In this document: one piece after another, positions 16,793 through 25,123 of the stretch
Position numbering within the stretch: position 1 is the stretch's first letter
Layout of the letters: the number at the start of each line of letters is the position of its first letter
From: an uncultured bacterium
Lineage (GTDB): Bacteria > CAIJMQ01
Reading direction: 5' to 3'
NCBI GenBank assembly: GCA_903821905.1
Contig: CAIJMQ010000111.1
Coordinates: forward strand, 1-28,391
Length of the DNA stretch: 28,391 nucleotides
Notes under the pieces: generated by a model
What the model was told of the DNA's origin: nothing
What the model saw: only the letters and a program-made list of their open reading frames with translations
Database searches by the model: none
Made by a program: the position numbers and the translations under genes

Positions 16793-18871
16793 TTACCTTA
16801 CTAAATTTAAAGCAACCAAAATCATATCAATCAATTTTATACCTATAAACGGCGCAATAATACCTCCTACGCCGTAAACCAAGAGATTATCCCTTAAAAG
16901 ACGATTTGCCGGCATTGGTTTATATTTTACTCCGCGTAACGCCAGAGGTATTAAAAATACGATAATAAGTGCGTTAAAAATGACTGCTGACAAAACTGCA
17001 CTTTCCGGCGTAGCCAGATGCATAATGTTGAGGACCTTTAATGCCGGATAGGTTCCGGCAAAAGCTGCCGGGATAATTGCAAAGTATTTCGATATGTCGT
17101 TAGATATGCTAAAGGTGGTGAGTGAGCCGCGAGTTATGAGAAGCTGTTTACCTATTTTTACGACTTCGATAAGTTTAGTGGGATTGGAATCAAGGTCAAT
17201 CATGTTGCCGGCTTCTTTGGCAGCTTGTGTTCCCGTGTTCATAGCAACTGCAACATCTGCCTGTGCCAGTGCCGGTGCATCATTTGTGCCGTCGCCGGTC
17301 ATAGCAACAAGCCTGCCGCCTGTTTGCATGTCGCGGATAAGTTTAAGTTTGGTTTCGGGTGTAGCTTGGGCTAAAAAATCATCCATACCTGCTTCAACGG
17401 CAATAGCTGCAGCAGTCAAAGGATTGTCTCCGGTAATCATTATGGTTTTAATCCCCATACTGCGCAGTTCCGCAAAACGTTCTTTAATGCCACCTTTTAC
17501 AACATCTTTTAATTGAATAACACCGAGGACATTCTTCTGTTCTGTCACCACTAAAGGAGTGCCTCCATTCCTGGCTATAGATGCGATTTCAGTTTTTAAA
17601 TCCTCGGGGAATGAGCCATCGAGTTTTTTTACATATTCCTCAATGGCATCGCTTGAGCCTTTTCTGATTTGTCTGCCGTCTCCCAAGTCCACTCCGCTCA
17701 TTCGTGTTTGTGCGCTGAATGGAATAAATCTTGCATTAAGTTCATGAATCTGCCGTTCACGGATTCCGTATTTCTCTTTAGCTAATATGACCACACTTCT
17801 TCCTTCAGGAGTTTCGTCGGACAAGGAAGCAAGTTGTGCTGCGTCTGCTAATGCTTTAACGCTTATGTTTTTGGTTGGAATAAAACTAACAGCTTGTCTG
17901 TTACCAAGAGTAACTGTTCCGGTCTTATCCAAAAGTAAAACATCTACGTCTCCGGCTGCTTCTACAGCACGGCCGCTTGTTGCAATAACATTGGCTTGAA
18001 TCATTCTGTCCATGCCTGCGATACCGATAGCCGGCAGTAAACCCCCTATGGTGGTTGGAATAAGACATACGAGTAATGCGACCAATACAGTGACTGTAAC
18101 TTGTGCTCCATGGCCTGCCGATGTGATGCTATAGATAGAAAATGGTAAAAGTGTTACGGTTGCCAAAAGAAATATAAGTGTAAAGACTGCCAAGAGAATA
18201 CTAAGGGCGATTTCGTTTGGGGTCTTCTGGCGTTTAGCTCCCTCTACCATAGCAATCATATGGTCCAGAAATGTTTCGCCGGGATTTGCACTTACACGCA
18301 CAATTATCCAGTCAGAAAGCACGCGCGTTCCGCCGGTAACAGCGCTGCGGTCTCCGCCACTTTCGCGTATAACAGGAGCGCTTTCTCCGGTAATGGCGCT
18401 TTCGTCAACAGAAGCGATTCCTTCTATAATCTCTCCGTCCATCGGAATAATATCTCCTGCTTCAACAATGACTATATCCTGTTTACGGAGTTTTGAAGCT
18501 GGAATTTTTTCATAGGCAGAACCATGCTCCGGTTTTGACAATTTTTTTGCCAAGATGTCTTTTCGGGCCTTTCTTAAAGAAGCTGCTTGAGCTTTGCCTC
18601 GTCCTTCAGCCATAGCTTCGGAAAAATTGGCAAAAATAAGCGTAAACCATAGCCATAAAGTTATACTTAAAATAAAGCTAGCCGGTGCTTCTCCGTGTCC
18701 TAATAAAGCTTGAATATATAAGCCGGTTGTAAAAATACTGCCGACCAGGACTACAAACATTACCGGGTTCTTAATATGATGCCTCGGGTCTAATTTTTTT
18801 ATCGAATCAATAATCGCCGGTCCAACAATAGAAGGCTCAAATAAAGATTTCGATTTATGTAGTGTATCCAT
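16793..18871 (-). CDS. kdpB: KdpB, catalytic P-type ATPase subunit
   Basis: This 692-residue ATPase subunit of the high-affinity K+ pump shows all core elements. These are the actuator motif [10 protein letters not shown] (including the Ser whose phosphorylation inhibits E. coli KdpB), TM4 [19 protein letters not shown], phosphorylation loop [14 protein letters not shown], nucleotide domain [12 protein letters not shown] and KGSSDA, and hinge [20 protein letters not shown]. Length is standard (E. coli 682). It starts 10 bases after the kdpA stop. It hydrolyses ATP to drive K+ through KdpA. There is no sign of damage, so the pump itself looks functional even though KdpD is degraded. Confidence 0.97.
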   Translation of the reverse strand: MDTLHKSKSLFEPSIVGPAIIDSIKKLDPRHHIKNPVMFVVLVGSIFTTGLYIQALLGHGEAPASFILSITLWLWFTLIFANFSEAMAEGRGKAQAASLRKARKDILAKKLSKPEHGSAYEKIPASKLRKQDIVIVEAGDIIPMDGEIIEGIASVDESAITGESAPVIRESGGDRSAVTGGTRVLSDWIIVRVSANPGETFLDHMIAMVEGAKRQKTPNEIALSILLAVFTLIFLLATVTLLPFSIYSITSAGHGAQVTVTVLVALLVCLIPTTIGGLLPAIGIAGMDRMIQANVIATSGRAVEAAGDVDVLLLDKTGTVTLGNRQAVSFIPTKNISVKALADAAQLASLSDETPEGRSVVILAKEKYGIRERQIHELNARFIPFSAQTRMSGVDLGDGRQIRKGSSDAIEEYVKKLDGSFPEDLKTEIASIARNGGTPLVVTEQKNVLGVIQLKDVVKGGIKERFAELRSMGIKTIMITGDNPLTAAAIAVEAGMDDFLAQATPETKLKLIRDMQTGGRLVAMTGDGTNDAPALAQADVAVAMNTGTQAAKEAGNMIDLDSNPTKLIEVVKIGKQLLITRGSLTTFSISNDISKYFAIIPAAFAGTYPALKVLNIMHLATPESAVLSAVIFNALIIVFLIPLALRGVKYKPMPANRLLRDNLLVYGVGGIIAPFIGIKLIDMILVALNLVR

Positions 18872-18881
18872 AGTAAATATA

Positions 18882-20627
18882 TTAAGTTCCTACCAACATG
18901 AGATGCTCAACAATCGGTCCTAAAGCCAATGCCGGTAAAAAAGTCAGTGCGCCTACAATCAAAACAATCATAACCAGGAATATGATAAAAAGCAGTGTAT
19001 GTGTGGGTAGCGTTCCTTGCGTTGCGGGCACAAGTTTTTTCTTGGAAAGTGAGCCTGCGATGGCAAGTGTAGGTATTGCAAGCCAATATCGCGCAAAAAA
19101 CATTGCTATTCCCAAAGCAATGTTGTAAAAAATATTGTTTGTTGAGAGTCCCGCGAATGCGCTTCCGTTATTATTTCCTGCCGAAGAAAAGGCATAAAGC
19201 ACTTCGCTAAAACCGTGTGGTCCGGGATTTAAAATTGCTTGTCGACCCTGTGTCAAAATAACTGCGGTTGCTGTTCCTACAAGTACTATGATCGGAGGAA
19301 TTAAAATCATAAGAGAAGCCATCTTCATTTCATAGGATTCTATTTTCTTGACTAAATATTCCGGAGTACGGCCGATCATAAGACCGGCGATAAATACGGC
19401 AATTATCACGAAAGCAATCATACCGTATAATCCGGAGCCCACCCCTCCGAAAATAACTTCTCCTAATTGCATAAGCCACATCGGGATCATGCCGCCTAAA
19501 GGCATATAAGAGTCGTGCATAGAATTAACCGAGCCGTTTGATGCTGCGGTTGTAGCAGTTGCCCAAATTGCAGAGCTTGCTATTCCAAATCTGGATTCTT
19601 TGCCTTCCATATTGCCGCCTGATTGCAAAGCACTTGTTTTTTGGTTAATCCCTAAATTGTTTAAGAGAGGATTTCCGTTTTGTTCCATATGTATGCAAAA
19701 CAATAAACACGGAATAAAAATTATAAGCATTGCGGCTAACAAAGCCCAGCCCTGGCGTTTATCTCTAACTATGACTCCAAAGGTATAACACAACGCAGCC
19801 GATATGAGCAGTATTGCCAGAACCTCTAAGAAATTCGATAAAGCAGTTGGATTTTCAAATGGATGCGCAGAATTTACATTAAAGAACCCGCCGCCGTTTG
19901 TACCTAATTGTTTTATTGCAACCTGTGAAGCAGCAGGTCCGAGCGCAAGGACTTGTTCCTCAATCATATTACCGTTACTATCTTTTACTGGTTGCAGAAC
20001 TGTTACTTTTGTATAAGGTTTAAATGTTTGAACCACGCCTTGAGAAACCAAAACAAGGGATAGAATAAGTGCAAGCGGTATTAATATATATAAAGTTGAC
20101 CGGACCAAATCAACCCAAAAATTTCCTATTGTTTCAACTTGTTTCTGAACAAATCCTCTGATTAATGCCACCAGAACAGCCATTCCGGTTGCAGCGGATA
20201 CAAAATTTTGTACTGTAAGACCCACCATTTGGCTGAAATAACTTAAAGTTGTTTCACCGCCATAACTTTGCCAGTTCGTATTCGTAGCAAAACTCACCGC
20301 AGTATTGAATGCTAAGTCCGGCGCAACTGAAGATATGGACATTGGATTTAACGGCAAAATGGACTGAAGACGCTGGAGGACATAGACGACTAATATACCG
20401 AACATGTTGAAGAACATCATTGCCACGGCATATGTTTTCCATGACATGCTTATTTCGGGGTTAATATTTGCAAAACGGTAAATCCATCTTTCTAACCATC
20501 CAAACCATGTGTTAATGCCTGCGGGTTTGCCTTCGTATATGCGTGCCATATAAATCCCAAGCGGTTTGGCAGCTAAAACCAAAACAAACAAGAAAATACC
20601 GCTCTGGATTATGTTGTTTGAGATCAT
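18882..20627 (-). CDS. kdpA: KdpA, K+-channel-like subunit
   Basis: This 581-residue K+-binding and translocating subunit belongs to the SKT superfamily with four pore loops. Filter-region sequences are present: [50 protein letters not shown] and [11 protein letters not shown]. The C-terminal [18 protein letters not shown] is also typical. It is slightly longer than E. coli KdpA (557), mainly from an insertion in the loop carrying [17 protein letters not shown]. The ATG overlaps the kdpF stop (ATGA), so translation is probably coupled to kdpF. Confidence 0.97.
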   Translation of the reverse strand: MISNNIIQSGIFLFVLVLAAKPLGIYMARIYEGKPAGINTWFGWLERWIYRFANINPEISMSWKTYAVAMMFFNMFGILVVYVLQRLQSILPLNPMSISSVAPDLAFNTAVSFATNTNWQSYGGETTLSYFSQMVGLTVQNFVSAATGMAVLVALIRGFVQKQVETIGNFWVDLVRSTLYILIPLALILSLVLVSQGVVQTFKPYTKVTVLQPVKDSNGNMIEEQVLALGPAASQVAIKQLGTNGGGFFNVNSAHPFENPTALSNFLEVLAILLISAALCYTFGVIVRDKRQGWALLAAMLIIFIPCLLFCIHMEQNGNPLLNNLGINQKTSALQSGGNMEGKESRFGIASSAIWATATTAASNGSVNSMHDSYMPLGGMIPMWLMQLGEVIFGGVGSGLYGMIAFVIIAVFIAGLMIGRTPEYLVKKIESYEMKMASLMILIPPIIVLVGTATAVILTQGRQAILNPGPHGFSEVLYAFSSAGNNNGSAFAGLSTNNIFYNIALGIAMFFARYWLAIPTLAIAGSLSKKKLVPATQGTLPTHTLLFIIFLVMIVLIVGALTFLPALALGPIVEHLMLVGT

Positions 20628-20716
20628 GAAAACTTCTCCGGCTTAAGTAGTGCGATTACCAGATAAACAAAGAGAAGAAATGAAATAATACCTCCAACCC
20701 AATAAATAACCGTCAT
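20624..20716 (-). CDS. kdpF: KdpF, small stabilising subunit of the Kdp pump
   Basis: This 30-residue single-span peptide starts MTVIYWVGGIISFLL and ends with the diagnostic ALLKPEKFS (E. coli-type KdpF and relatives end in ...PEKF or similar). A purine-rich ribosome site, AGAGGGGGA, lies just upstream. The stop overlaps the kdpA start as TCATGA. KdpF sits in the membrane against KdpA and stabilises the complex, acting somewhat like a lipid. Position, size and C-terminal motif make this secure. Confidence 0.92.
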   Translation of the reverse strand: MTVIYWVGGIISFLLFVYLVIALLKPEKFS

Positions 20717-20727
20717 ATTTCCCCCTC

Positions 20728-20811
20728 TTACAACTTGTCACATAACATTATGAAAACAAAGGAGACAAGTCCAAGTATTCCTATAATTCCTATAAATAAG
20801 ATATCTGTCAT
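20728..20811 (-). CDS. 27-residue membrane peptide at the head of the kdp operon
   Basis: An ATG on the - strand at 20811 opens a 27-codon frame beginning MTDILFIGIIGILG and ending FIMLCDKL. It is one hydrophobic helix with a polar Cys-Asp-Lys-Leu end. It ends 11 bases before kdpF, in the position where some other kdp operons carry a similar short frame ending in a C-(D/E)-(R/K)-L motif (from memory, not searched). The Shine-Dalgarno is weak. It may be an extra small subunit or regulator of the Kdp complex. Expression is not proven, but compact spacing and helix composition support a real gene. Confidence 0.6.
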   Translation of the reverse strand: MTDILFIGIIGILGLVSFVFIMLCDKL

Positions 20812-20837
20812 TGTTTTACTAATATTTATTTTTATTA

Positions 20838-20945
20838 AGTATACTATAAAAATAGTTAATGCATAAGTACATAAAAGTAGAAAAGCCTCTTCTTTGGTAA
20901 CTTTATTTATATATGTTCATTTTTACAAAATATTTATGCATTGAC
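20838..20945 (-). promoter_or_regulatory. kdp promoter region with paired ATGCAT dyads
   Basis: The 138-base gap between the permease stop and the kdp operon is very AT-rich. On the - strand TATACT (20843-20838) is a good -10; the -35 position 17 bases upstream holds only TTATGC (20866-20861), which is weak and suggests activator control. GTTAATGCATAA (20855-20866) and TTATGCATTGAC (20934-20945) are inverted copies with 11 of 12 bases matching, centres 77 bases apart. One covers the -35. They look like paired operator sites for an unknown regulator. Chance similarity in AT-rich DNA is possible. Confidence 0.35.
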
Positions 20946-20949
20946 AATT

Positions 20950-21080
20950 TCTATCCTATCCTGAAAAATTCACCGATTCTCTTTGATACGATTTTGGAAG
21001 CAATTGCAAAAGAGATTCCTATAAGAATCATACCTAAAACTCCCAAGGCGCTGGCAACATAAGGTCCGTCGGTTATTCTT
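20950..21080 (-). repeat. intact copy of the 3'-end direct repeat flanking kdp
   Basis: This segment is the 3' end of the ABC permease gene. Its outer parts, 20950-21019 and 21059-21080, recur in the same orientation at 13925-14017 beside kdpD. The middle block here contains ATAAG at 21021-21025 and again at 21059-21063, which are the probable endpoints of the deletion suffered by the other copy. Homology starts one base outside the permease stop codon. Confidence 0.92.
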
Positions 21081-22651
21081 CCTGCAAGTGTATAGATTAC
21101 TTTTGAGATGGGGAAGAATTTCTCTTTATAAGCAAGGATAAGGGTGCTGCTTACCTCAAGCATTGAAAATGCAAAGACGAGAATTCCTCCTGCAAATAAA
21201 CCTGGACTTATGAGGGGTAGGGTTATTCTCCTGAATGTTGTGAAGTGGTTTGCTCCGAGATTATACGATGCCTCTTCCAGATTTTCATTTAATTGCTGGA
21301 AACTGGAATATGTAGTTCTTACAAGATACGGAAGCCGTCTGATGCTGTAACTAATAATCAACAGAAGTATAGGGTTATACCTTGGATCAAGTATTGTATT
21401 TGAGAAAGAAAATGTTCTCCCTAAAAAGGAGAACGTTATACCTGAAAAAGCCGTGAAGTAGCCGAAAGCGATTATAATCCCCGGAATAACAAGAGGCAGC
21501 ATTGAAAGAATATCAAGAAGCCCTCTCCCCTTGAACTTTGTCCGTGCCAGAACAAATCCTATTGAAAATCCTAAACATATAGTTAAAAGGGTGCTTAATG
21601 TGCTGTAAAAAAGACTGTTGAAGATTCCAGTTTTTGTAAGTGGGTGTGTGAATACTGTTTGATAAAACCTGGTTGAATAGTCCTGCGGGAGAATCGAGAA
21701 GAACCACTTTTCCGAAAAAGATGTAAGAATAATACTGATATGCGGGATGAGACTTAAAAACAAAAGGAAAAACATTCCTGCATATGCAAGAATTAATTTT
21801 TTCCCTTGCAGCTGGGTTATCTGGAATCTTAAAGACGACTTCTGGGTTACATAGGGTGTTTTCTCGATGTATCTTTTTGTGAATGTAAAAAGAACCAAGG
21901 TCAAAACTATTACAATGATTACCAGACCATACCCCATGGGATTTATATTGATGTTGGTCAGGGCTTGGAAAATCTGCACGGAAATTAGTTTGGGAAATTC
22001 AAAAACAAGAGGTGTTCCAAGGTCAGTCAATGCCCATATGAATATTATAGAGCTTGCCGCAAAATATCCGGGCAGAAGCAGAGGAAAAGTGATTTTCCTG
22101 AATGTCTGCCAGAAGGTTGCGCCTAAACTATAAGATGCTTCTTCGCAGCTTGTATCAAAATTATTAAGTGTTGCTGAAATATTTAAGAACATAATCGGGT
22201 AAAGATGAAGAGTTTCAAGTATCAAAATACCCCAGAATCCTGAGCCCAACCAGGATACGGGATAATGCAGAATACCAAGTTTCATTAGTATGAGATTGAC
22301 AGATCCAAAGCGGGAGAGTATCTGCCTCATACCGATTGCTCCGACAAAGGGGCTTACAATCATCGGCAAAAAGAACAAAATTCTTAGTGCGTTTTTGGCG
22401 GGGAACTCGTATCTGTAAAACAGAAATGCAAGCGGAAAACCTATTATTGTTGTAAATATGACAGCAAGAAATCCCAGCAGGAAACTATTTGTAACGGATT
22501 CTCTTATCAGGTAATTGGATGCCAGACTTTTGAAAATCTGAAGTGAGAATACACCTTTGGCGGAGAAACCGTGCGAAAATATATAGCCCAGAGGAAAGAT
22601 TAGAAATATCGCAAGAAAAACAAAGGATATGATGAATAATGTTCTTTTCAT
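20951..22651 (-). CDS. ABC importer permease, two fused FbpB-type domains
   Basis: This 566-residue inner-membrane permease has about 12 membrane segments, made of two binding-protein-dependent transport domains in tandem as in FbpB/ThiP/PhnU-type systems. Each half carries the EAA coupling loop: EEASYSLGATFWQTFRKITF in the first and EEASYNLGANHFTTFRRITL in the second, each followed by a P-L-(L/I) segment and Pro-Gly. The start overlaps the ATPase stop by 4 bases, and no separate ribosome site is evident. The substrate cannot be fixed from the permease; Fe3+, thiamine, polyamine and phosphonate systems share this layout. Its last 131 bases are partly duplicated beside kdpD. Confidence 0.93.
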   Translation of the reverse strand: MKRTLFIISFVFLAIFLIFPLGYIFSHGFSAKGVFSLQIFKSLASNYLIRESVTNSFLLGFLAVIFTTIIGFPLAFLFYRYEFPAKNALRILFFLPMIVSPFVGAIGMRQILSRFGSVNLILMKLGILHYPVSWLGSGFWGILILETLHLYPIMFLNISATLNNFDTSCEEASYSLGATFWQTFRKITFPLLLPGYFAASSIIFIWALTDLGTPLVFEFPKLISVQIFQALTNININPMGYGLVIIVIVLTLVLFTFTKRYIEKTPYVTQKSSLRFQITQLQGKKLILAYAGMFFLLFLSLIPHISIILTSFSEKWFFSILPQDYSTRFYQTVFTHPLTKTGIFNSLFYSTLSTLLTICLGFSIGFVLARTKFKGRGLLDILSMLPLVIPGIIIAFGYFTAFSGITFSFLGRTFSFSNTILDPRYNPILLLIISYSIRRLPYLVRTTYSSFQQLNENLEEASYNLGANHFTTFRRITLPLISPGLFAGGILVFAFSMLEVSSTLILAYKEKFFPISKVIYTLAGRITDGPYVASALGVLGMILIGISFAIASKIVSKRIGEFFRIG

Positions 22652-23712
22652 TTTTTGAAAATGACGATATCTGACGAAGATATCGAAAAGGTTATCGTAT
22701 CTGCGCGCTTCAAGCCCTTTTCTTTACCCGCGAGAATATTAACTATGAAAGAATTGTTTTTGGTGGTGTTGATTTTTAACTTGACTATTTCTCCTCCGTA
22801 TTCGATTTCCGAGATTTTCCCTGTTATATTATTAACGTTTCCTTCTTTGATAACCGGTATCTCAGGACGGAAGCCGATTTCAATTTCGTCCCCTTTTTTA
22901 ACACCTTCTTTTTTAGAACTTAGCATTTTGCCTTCAGAGGTATCCAGTTCTATGGAATCATTTTTCACATCTGTCACTTTTGCTTTTAAGAAGTTCATCG
23001 TTCCTATGAAGCTGGCTACGAACCTGTTTTTTGGCTCAAAATAAAGATTGAATGGAGTGCCTGTTTGAATAATCTCACCGTTATCAATAACAGCTATTCT
23101 GTTCCCAAGGGTTAGCGCTTCTTTCTGGTCGTGAGTTACATAAATCATAGTAATTCCGATTGCCTTCTGGATTTTCTTTATTTCCTCTCTCATCTGGTCC
23201 CTAAGCTTGGCATCGAGATTACTCAAAGGTTCATCCAGAAGCAGGATTTTTGGCTCGGTTACAAGAGCCCTTGATAATGCCACTCTCTGCTGTTGTCCTC
23301 CCGAAAGCTGGTTTGGAAACTTATCTTTATGGGATAGGAGTTGAGTTATATTAAGTATCTTCTCAACGCTTTCTTGAATATTTTTTCCCGATGCTTTCCT
23401 TACTTTCAACCCATATGCTACATTTTCCCAGACATTCATATGAGGCCAGAGAGCGTAATTCTGGAAGACCATCCCGATATTTCTCTTGTTAGCCGAAAGG
23501 TCTGTTATGTCTTTTCCGTCAAGTATTATTTTGCCTTTATCGGGCTCGCAGAAACCGCTTAGGATTCGTAGTAGTGTTGTTTTACCACATCCCGAGGGAC
23601 CGAGAAGAAAGAATATTTCTCCTTCCTGAACTTCAAAATTGATATTTTTTAGAACTTCTGTGCTGCCGAAACTTTTCCATATATTTTCACAGACCAAAAT
23701 CGTTTTACTCAT
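22648..23712 (-). CDS. ABC importer ATPase (FbpC/PotA-like)
   Basis: This 354-residue nucleotide-binding subunit has Walker A LGPSGCGKTT, Q-loop VFQNYALWPH, signature LSGGQQQR, Walker B ILLLDEPLSNLDA and switch His in YVTHDQKEA. It is followed by a C-terminal TOBE-type domain (about residues 235-354, FRPEIPVI). I place the start at the ATG ending at 23712, not the TTG at 23721. AAGGAG lies 11 bases before the ATG but only 2 bases before the TTG. With this start there is a 5-base gap after the binding-protein gene. It energises the downstream permease. The CUT1/Fbp/Pot subfamily is clear, the substrate is not. Confidence 0.93.
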   Translation of the reverse strand: MSKTILVCENIWKSFGSTEVLKNINFEVQEGEIFFLLGPSGCGKTTLLRILSGFCEPDKGKIILDGKDITDLSANKRNIGMVFQNYALWPHMNVWENVAYGLKVRKASGKNIQESVEKILNITQLLSHKDKFPNQLSGGQQQRVALSRALVTEPKILLLDEPLSNLDAKLRDQMREEIKKIQKAIGITMIYVTHDQKEALTLGNRIAVIDNGEIIQTGTPFNLYFEPKNRFVASFIGTMNFLKAKVTDVKNDSIELDTSEGKMLSSKKEGVKKGDEIEIGFRPEIPVIKEGNVNNITGKISEIEYGGEIVKLKINTTKNNSFIVNILAGKEKGLKRADTITFSISSSDIVIFKK

Positions 23713-23717
23713 AAGAT

Positions 23718-25037
23718 TCAATTCTCCTTGTAAATTTCCTTAAATTTATTTCTTGAAAAATTCAGCCACTTATTTGTATGCTCATTCCTATAAATAGGGT
23801 CTTTCCAGCTTTCCCATATCTGTTTCTGCATATTCTCCTCAAAGGGTAGTTCAAAAAACTTTTGTTTTAAATTATCTTCTTCGGGCAAATCTTTTATCCG
23901 GCTCCAAGCTTTCTTTAATTCACCGTGACAATCAATGATACAGGAACCTATTATATCGTTTAGGATTTCCCAGCGTTTGGATGCAAGTTCGGAATTATAG
24001 GGAAGCGTATCTTTGGACTCGTAGGGATTTACTTTTTTAAAGAGGATTTCAGGGTTGTCATAAACATCAGGCCTTATGCTTAATCTGTTTAAAGGGAACT
24101 GGGTCGGCCCATACTTTGCTCCTTTGGGCAACATCCAGATTAGCTGACTGTCATAAGAAAGAAGGAAATCGATAAACTTTTGCGCATTATCCAGATTGGA
24201 AGCTCCTTTTAGGATTCCTATCGCATCAGGATTTATTACAGTTGCGCCTTTGGGCATAATAAACCCCATATTTTCTTCGCCATTTACCTGTATTTGTGCA
24301 AGCGCATAAGAATCAATACACAGGGAAAGAGCAACTTCTCCGATTGAAGTATCTTTTGCAACCTGGCTGGCGCTTGCCGAGAAATATTTCGTGTTTCCTG
24401 CAAGAGAAAATATTGCTTTCCATCCTTTTTCCCATCCGTATGCCTGCAAGATAATTTCATACATCATATGCATACTTCCGCTGTGGCTGGGGTCTGCTGT
24501 CCCTACCCAAGAAAAATAACCGCTATTTCCTAAATCCGCCCAACTTTCAGGGTAGGGGAGTTTAAGATAATCAAGCGCTTTCTTATTATATAAAACACCG
24601 AAACCGCTAAGCACGACACCATACCAGTAAAATTCCTTGTCATAGTTGGGTATTCCCCCGCATAAGGCAGGGATTTTTTCTAAAATCTCTTTTGGGACTT
24701 CATATTTCTGTAAAAGCCCTTTATCTTTCAATCTAAGATATGGGTCCATTCCTCCACCAAAGAAAAGGTCGATATCAATACCTTTAGGAGTTTTGGCAAA
24801 TAGGGATTCTACGAACCTTAAATCATCCGAAGTTCCGCCTTGGTCAATCCATTCAAGATTAATTTCTTTGCCGTAGTTTTTTAAGTACCACTCCTTAAAA
24901 GATTTGGTTAATTCTGTCTGAACCCCTTCCCAATGCGGGGAGATGATAATGAGTTCTTCTTTGGAGTAGGCGAGAGGAGATGAAATAGGGGGAAATGATA
25001 TTAACAATAGAAGAATGGCAAAAATTCTTATCTTCAT
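23718..25037 (-). CDS. ABC importer periplasmic substrate-binding protein
   Basis: This 439-residue extracytoplasmic solute-binding protein is of the type-2 (iron/thiamine/phosphonate/spermidine-like) class. It has a signal peptide (residues 1 to about 22; hydrophobic FAILLLLISFPPISS) and then the mature start KEELIIISPHWEGVQTEL. Family-like segments include IDLFFGGGMDPYLRLKDKGL, GVLYNKKALDYLKLPYPESW and LSYDSQLIWMLPKGAKYGPT. It delivers ligand to the fused permease. No Tyr cluster typical of Fe3+-binding FbpA is obvious, so ferric iron is only one option. AAAGG precedes the ATG. It is first in the operon and transcribed away from the LolA-like/DUF1266 gene. Confidence 0.9.
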   Translation of the reverse strand: MKIRIFAILLLLISFPPISSPLAYSKEELIIISPHWEGVQTELTKSFKEWYLKNYGKEINLEWIDQGGTSDDLRFVESLFAKTPKGIDIDLFFGGGMDPYLRLKDKGLLQKYEVPKEILEKIPALCGGIPNYDKEFYWYGVVLSGFGVLYNKKALDYLKLPYPESWADLGNSGYFSWVGTADPSHSGSMHMMYEIILQAYGWEKGWKAIFSLAGNTKYFSASASQVAKDTSIGEVALSLCIDSYALAQIQVNGEENMGFIMPKGATVINPDAIGILKGASNLDNAQKFIDFLLSYDSQLIWMLPKGAKYGPTQFPLNRLSIRPDVYDNPEILFKKVNPYESKDTLPYNSELASKRWEILNDIIGSCIIDCHGELKKAWSRIKDLPEEDNLKQKFFELPFEENMQKQIWESWKDPIYRNEHTNKWLNFSRNKFKEIYKEN

Positions 25038-25055
25038 CGGTGCCTTTTCAGTGGA

Positions 25056-25061
25056 ATTATA
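25056..25061 (-). promoter_or_regulatory. -10 element of the ABC importer operon
   Basis: TATAAT on the - strand lies about 19 bases before the binding-protein ATG. The -35 position (GGAAAA) is poor, which suggests an activated promoter. The resulting leader would be only about 12 bases but still contains the AAAGG ribosome site. It lies close to the divergent consensus promoter of the next gene, so the two may influence each other. Confidence 0.4.
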
Positions 25062-25068
25062 TCATCTT

Positions 25069-25097
25069 TTGACAGCGGTTTTCCCCTTATCTATAAT
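25069..25097 (+). promoter_or_regulatory. perfect sigma-70-type promoter before the LolA-like/DUF1266 gene
   Basis: TTGACA (25069-25074), a 17-base spacer, then TATAAT (25092-25097): both hexamers match consensus exactly with ideal spacing. Transcription would start near 25104, and AGGAGA at 25112-25117 is a good ribosome site before the ATG at 25124. Strong constitutive expression is expected. Confidence 0.85.
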
Positions 25098-25123
25098 CAA
25101 CAAAGAATAATAGGAGAGCGAAT

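Noticed and set aside
13925-20950. kdp block as an integrase-carrying island or transposon
   Set aside because: The direct repeats are clear, but there is no integrase, transposase, terminal inverted repeat or short target duplication, so only a rearrangement scar is claimed.
20812-20950. c-di-AMP (ydaO) riboswitch upstream of kdp
   Set aside because: The region is too short and AT-rich, and none of the conserved ydaO motifs or paired stems is visible.
23713-23721. TTG start for the ABC ATPase, overlapping the binding-protein gene
   Set aside because: The AAGGAG ribosome site lies only 2 bases from the TTG but 11 from the ATG at 23712, which gives the normal N-terminus MSKTILVCEN.
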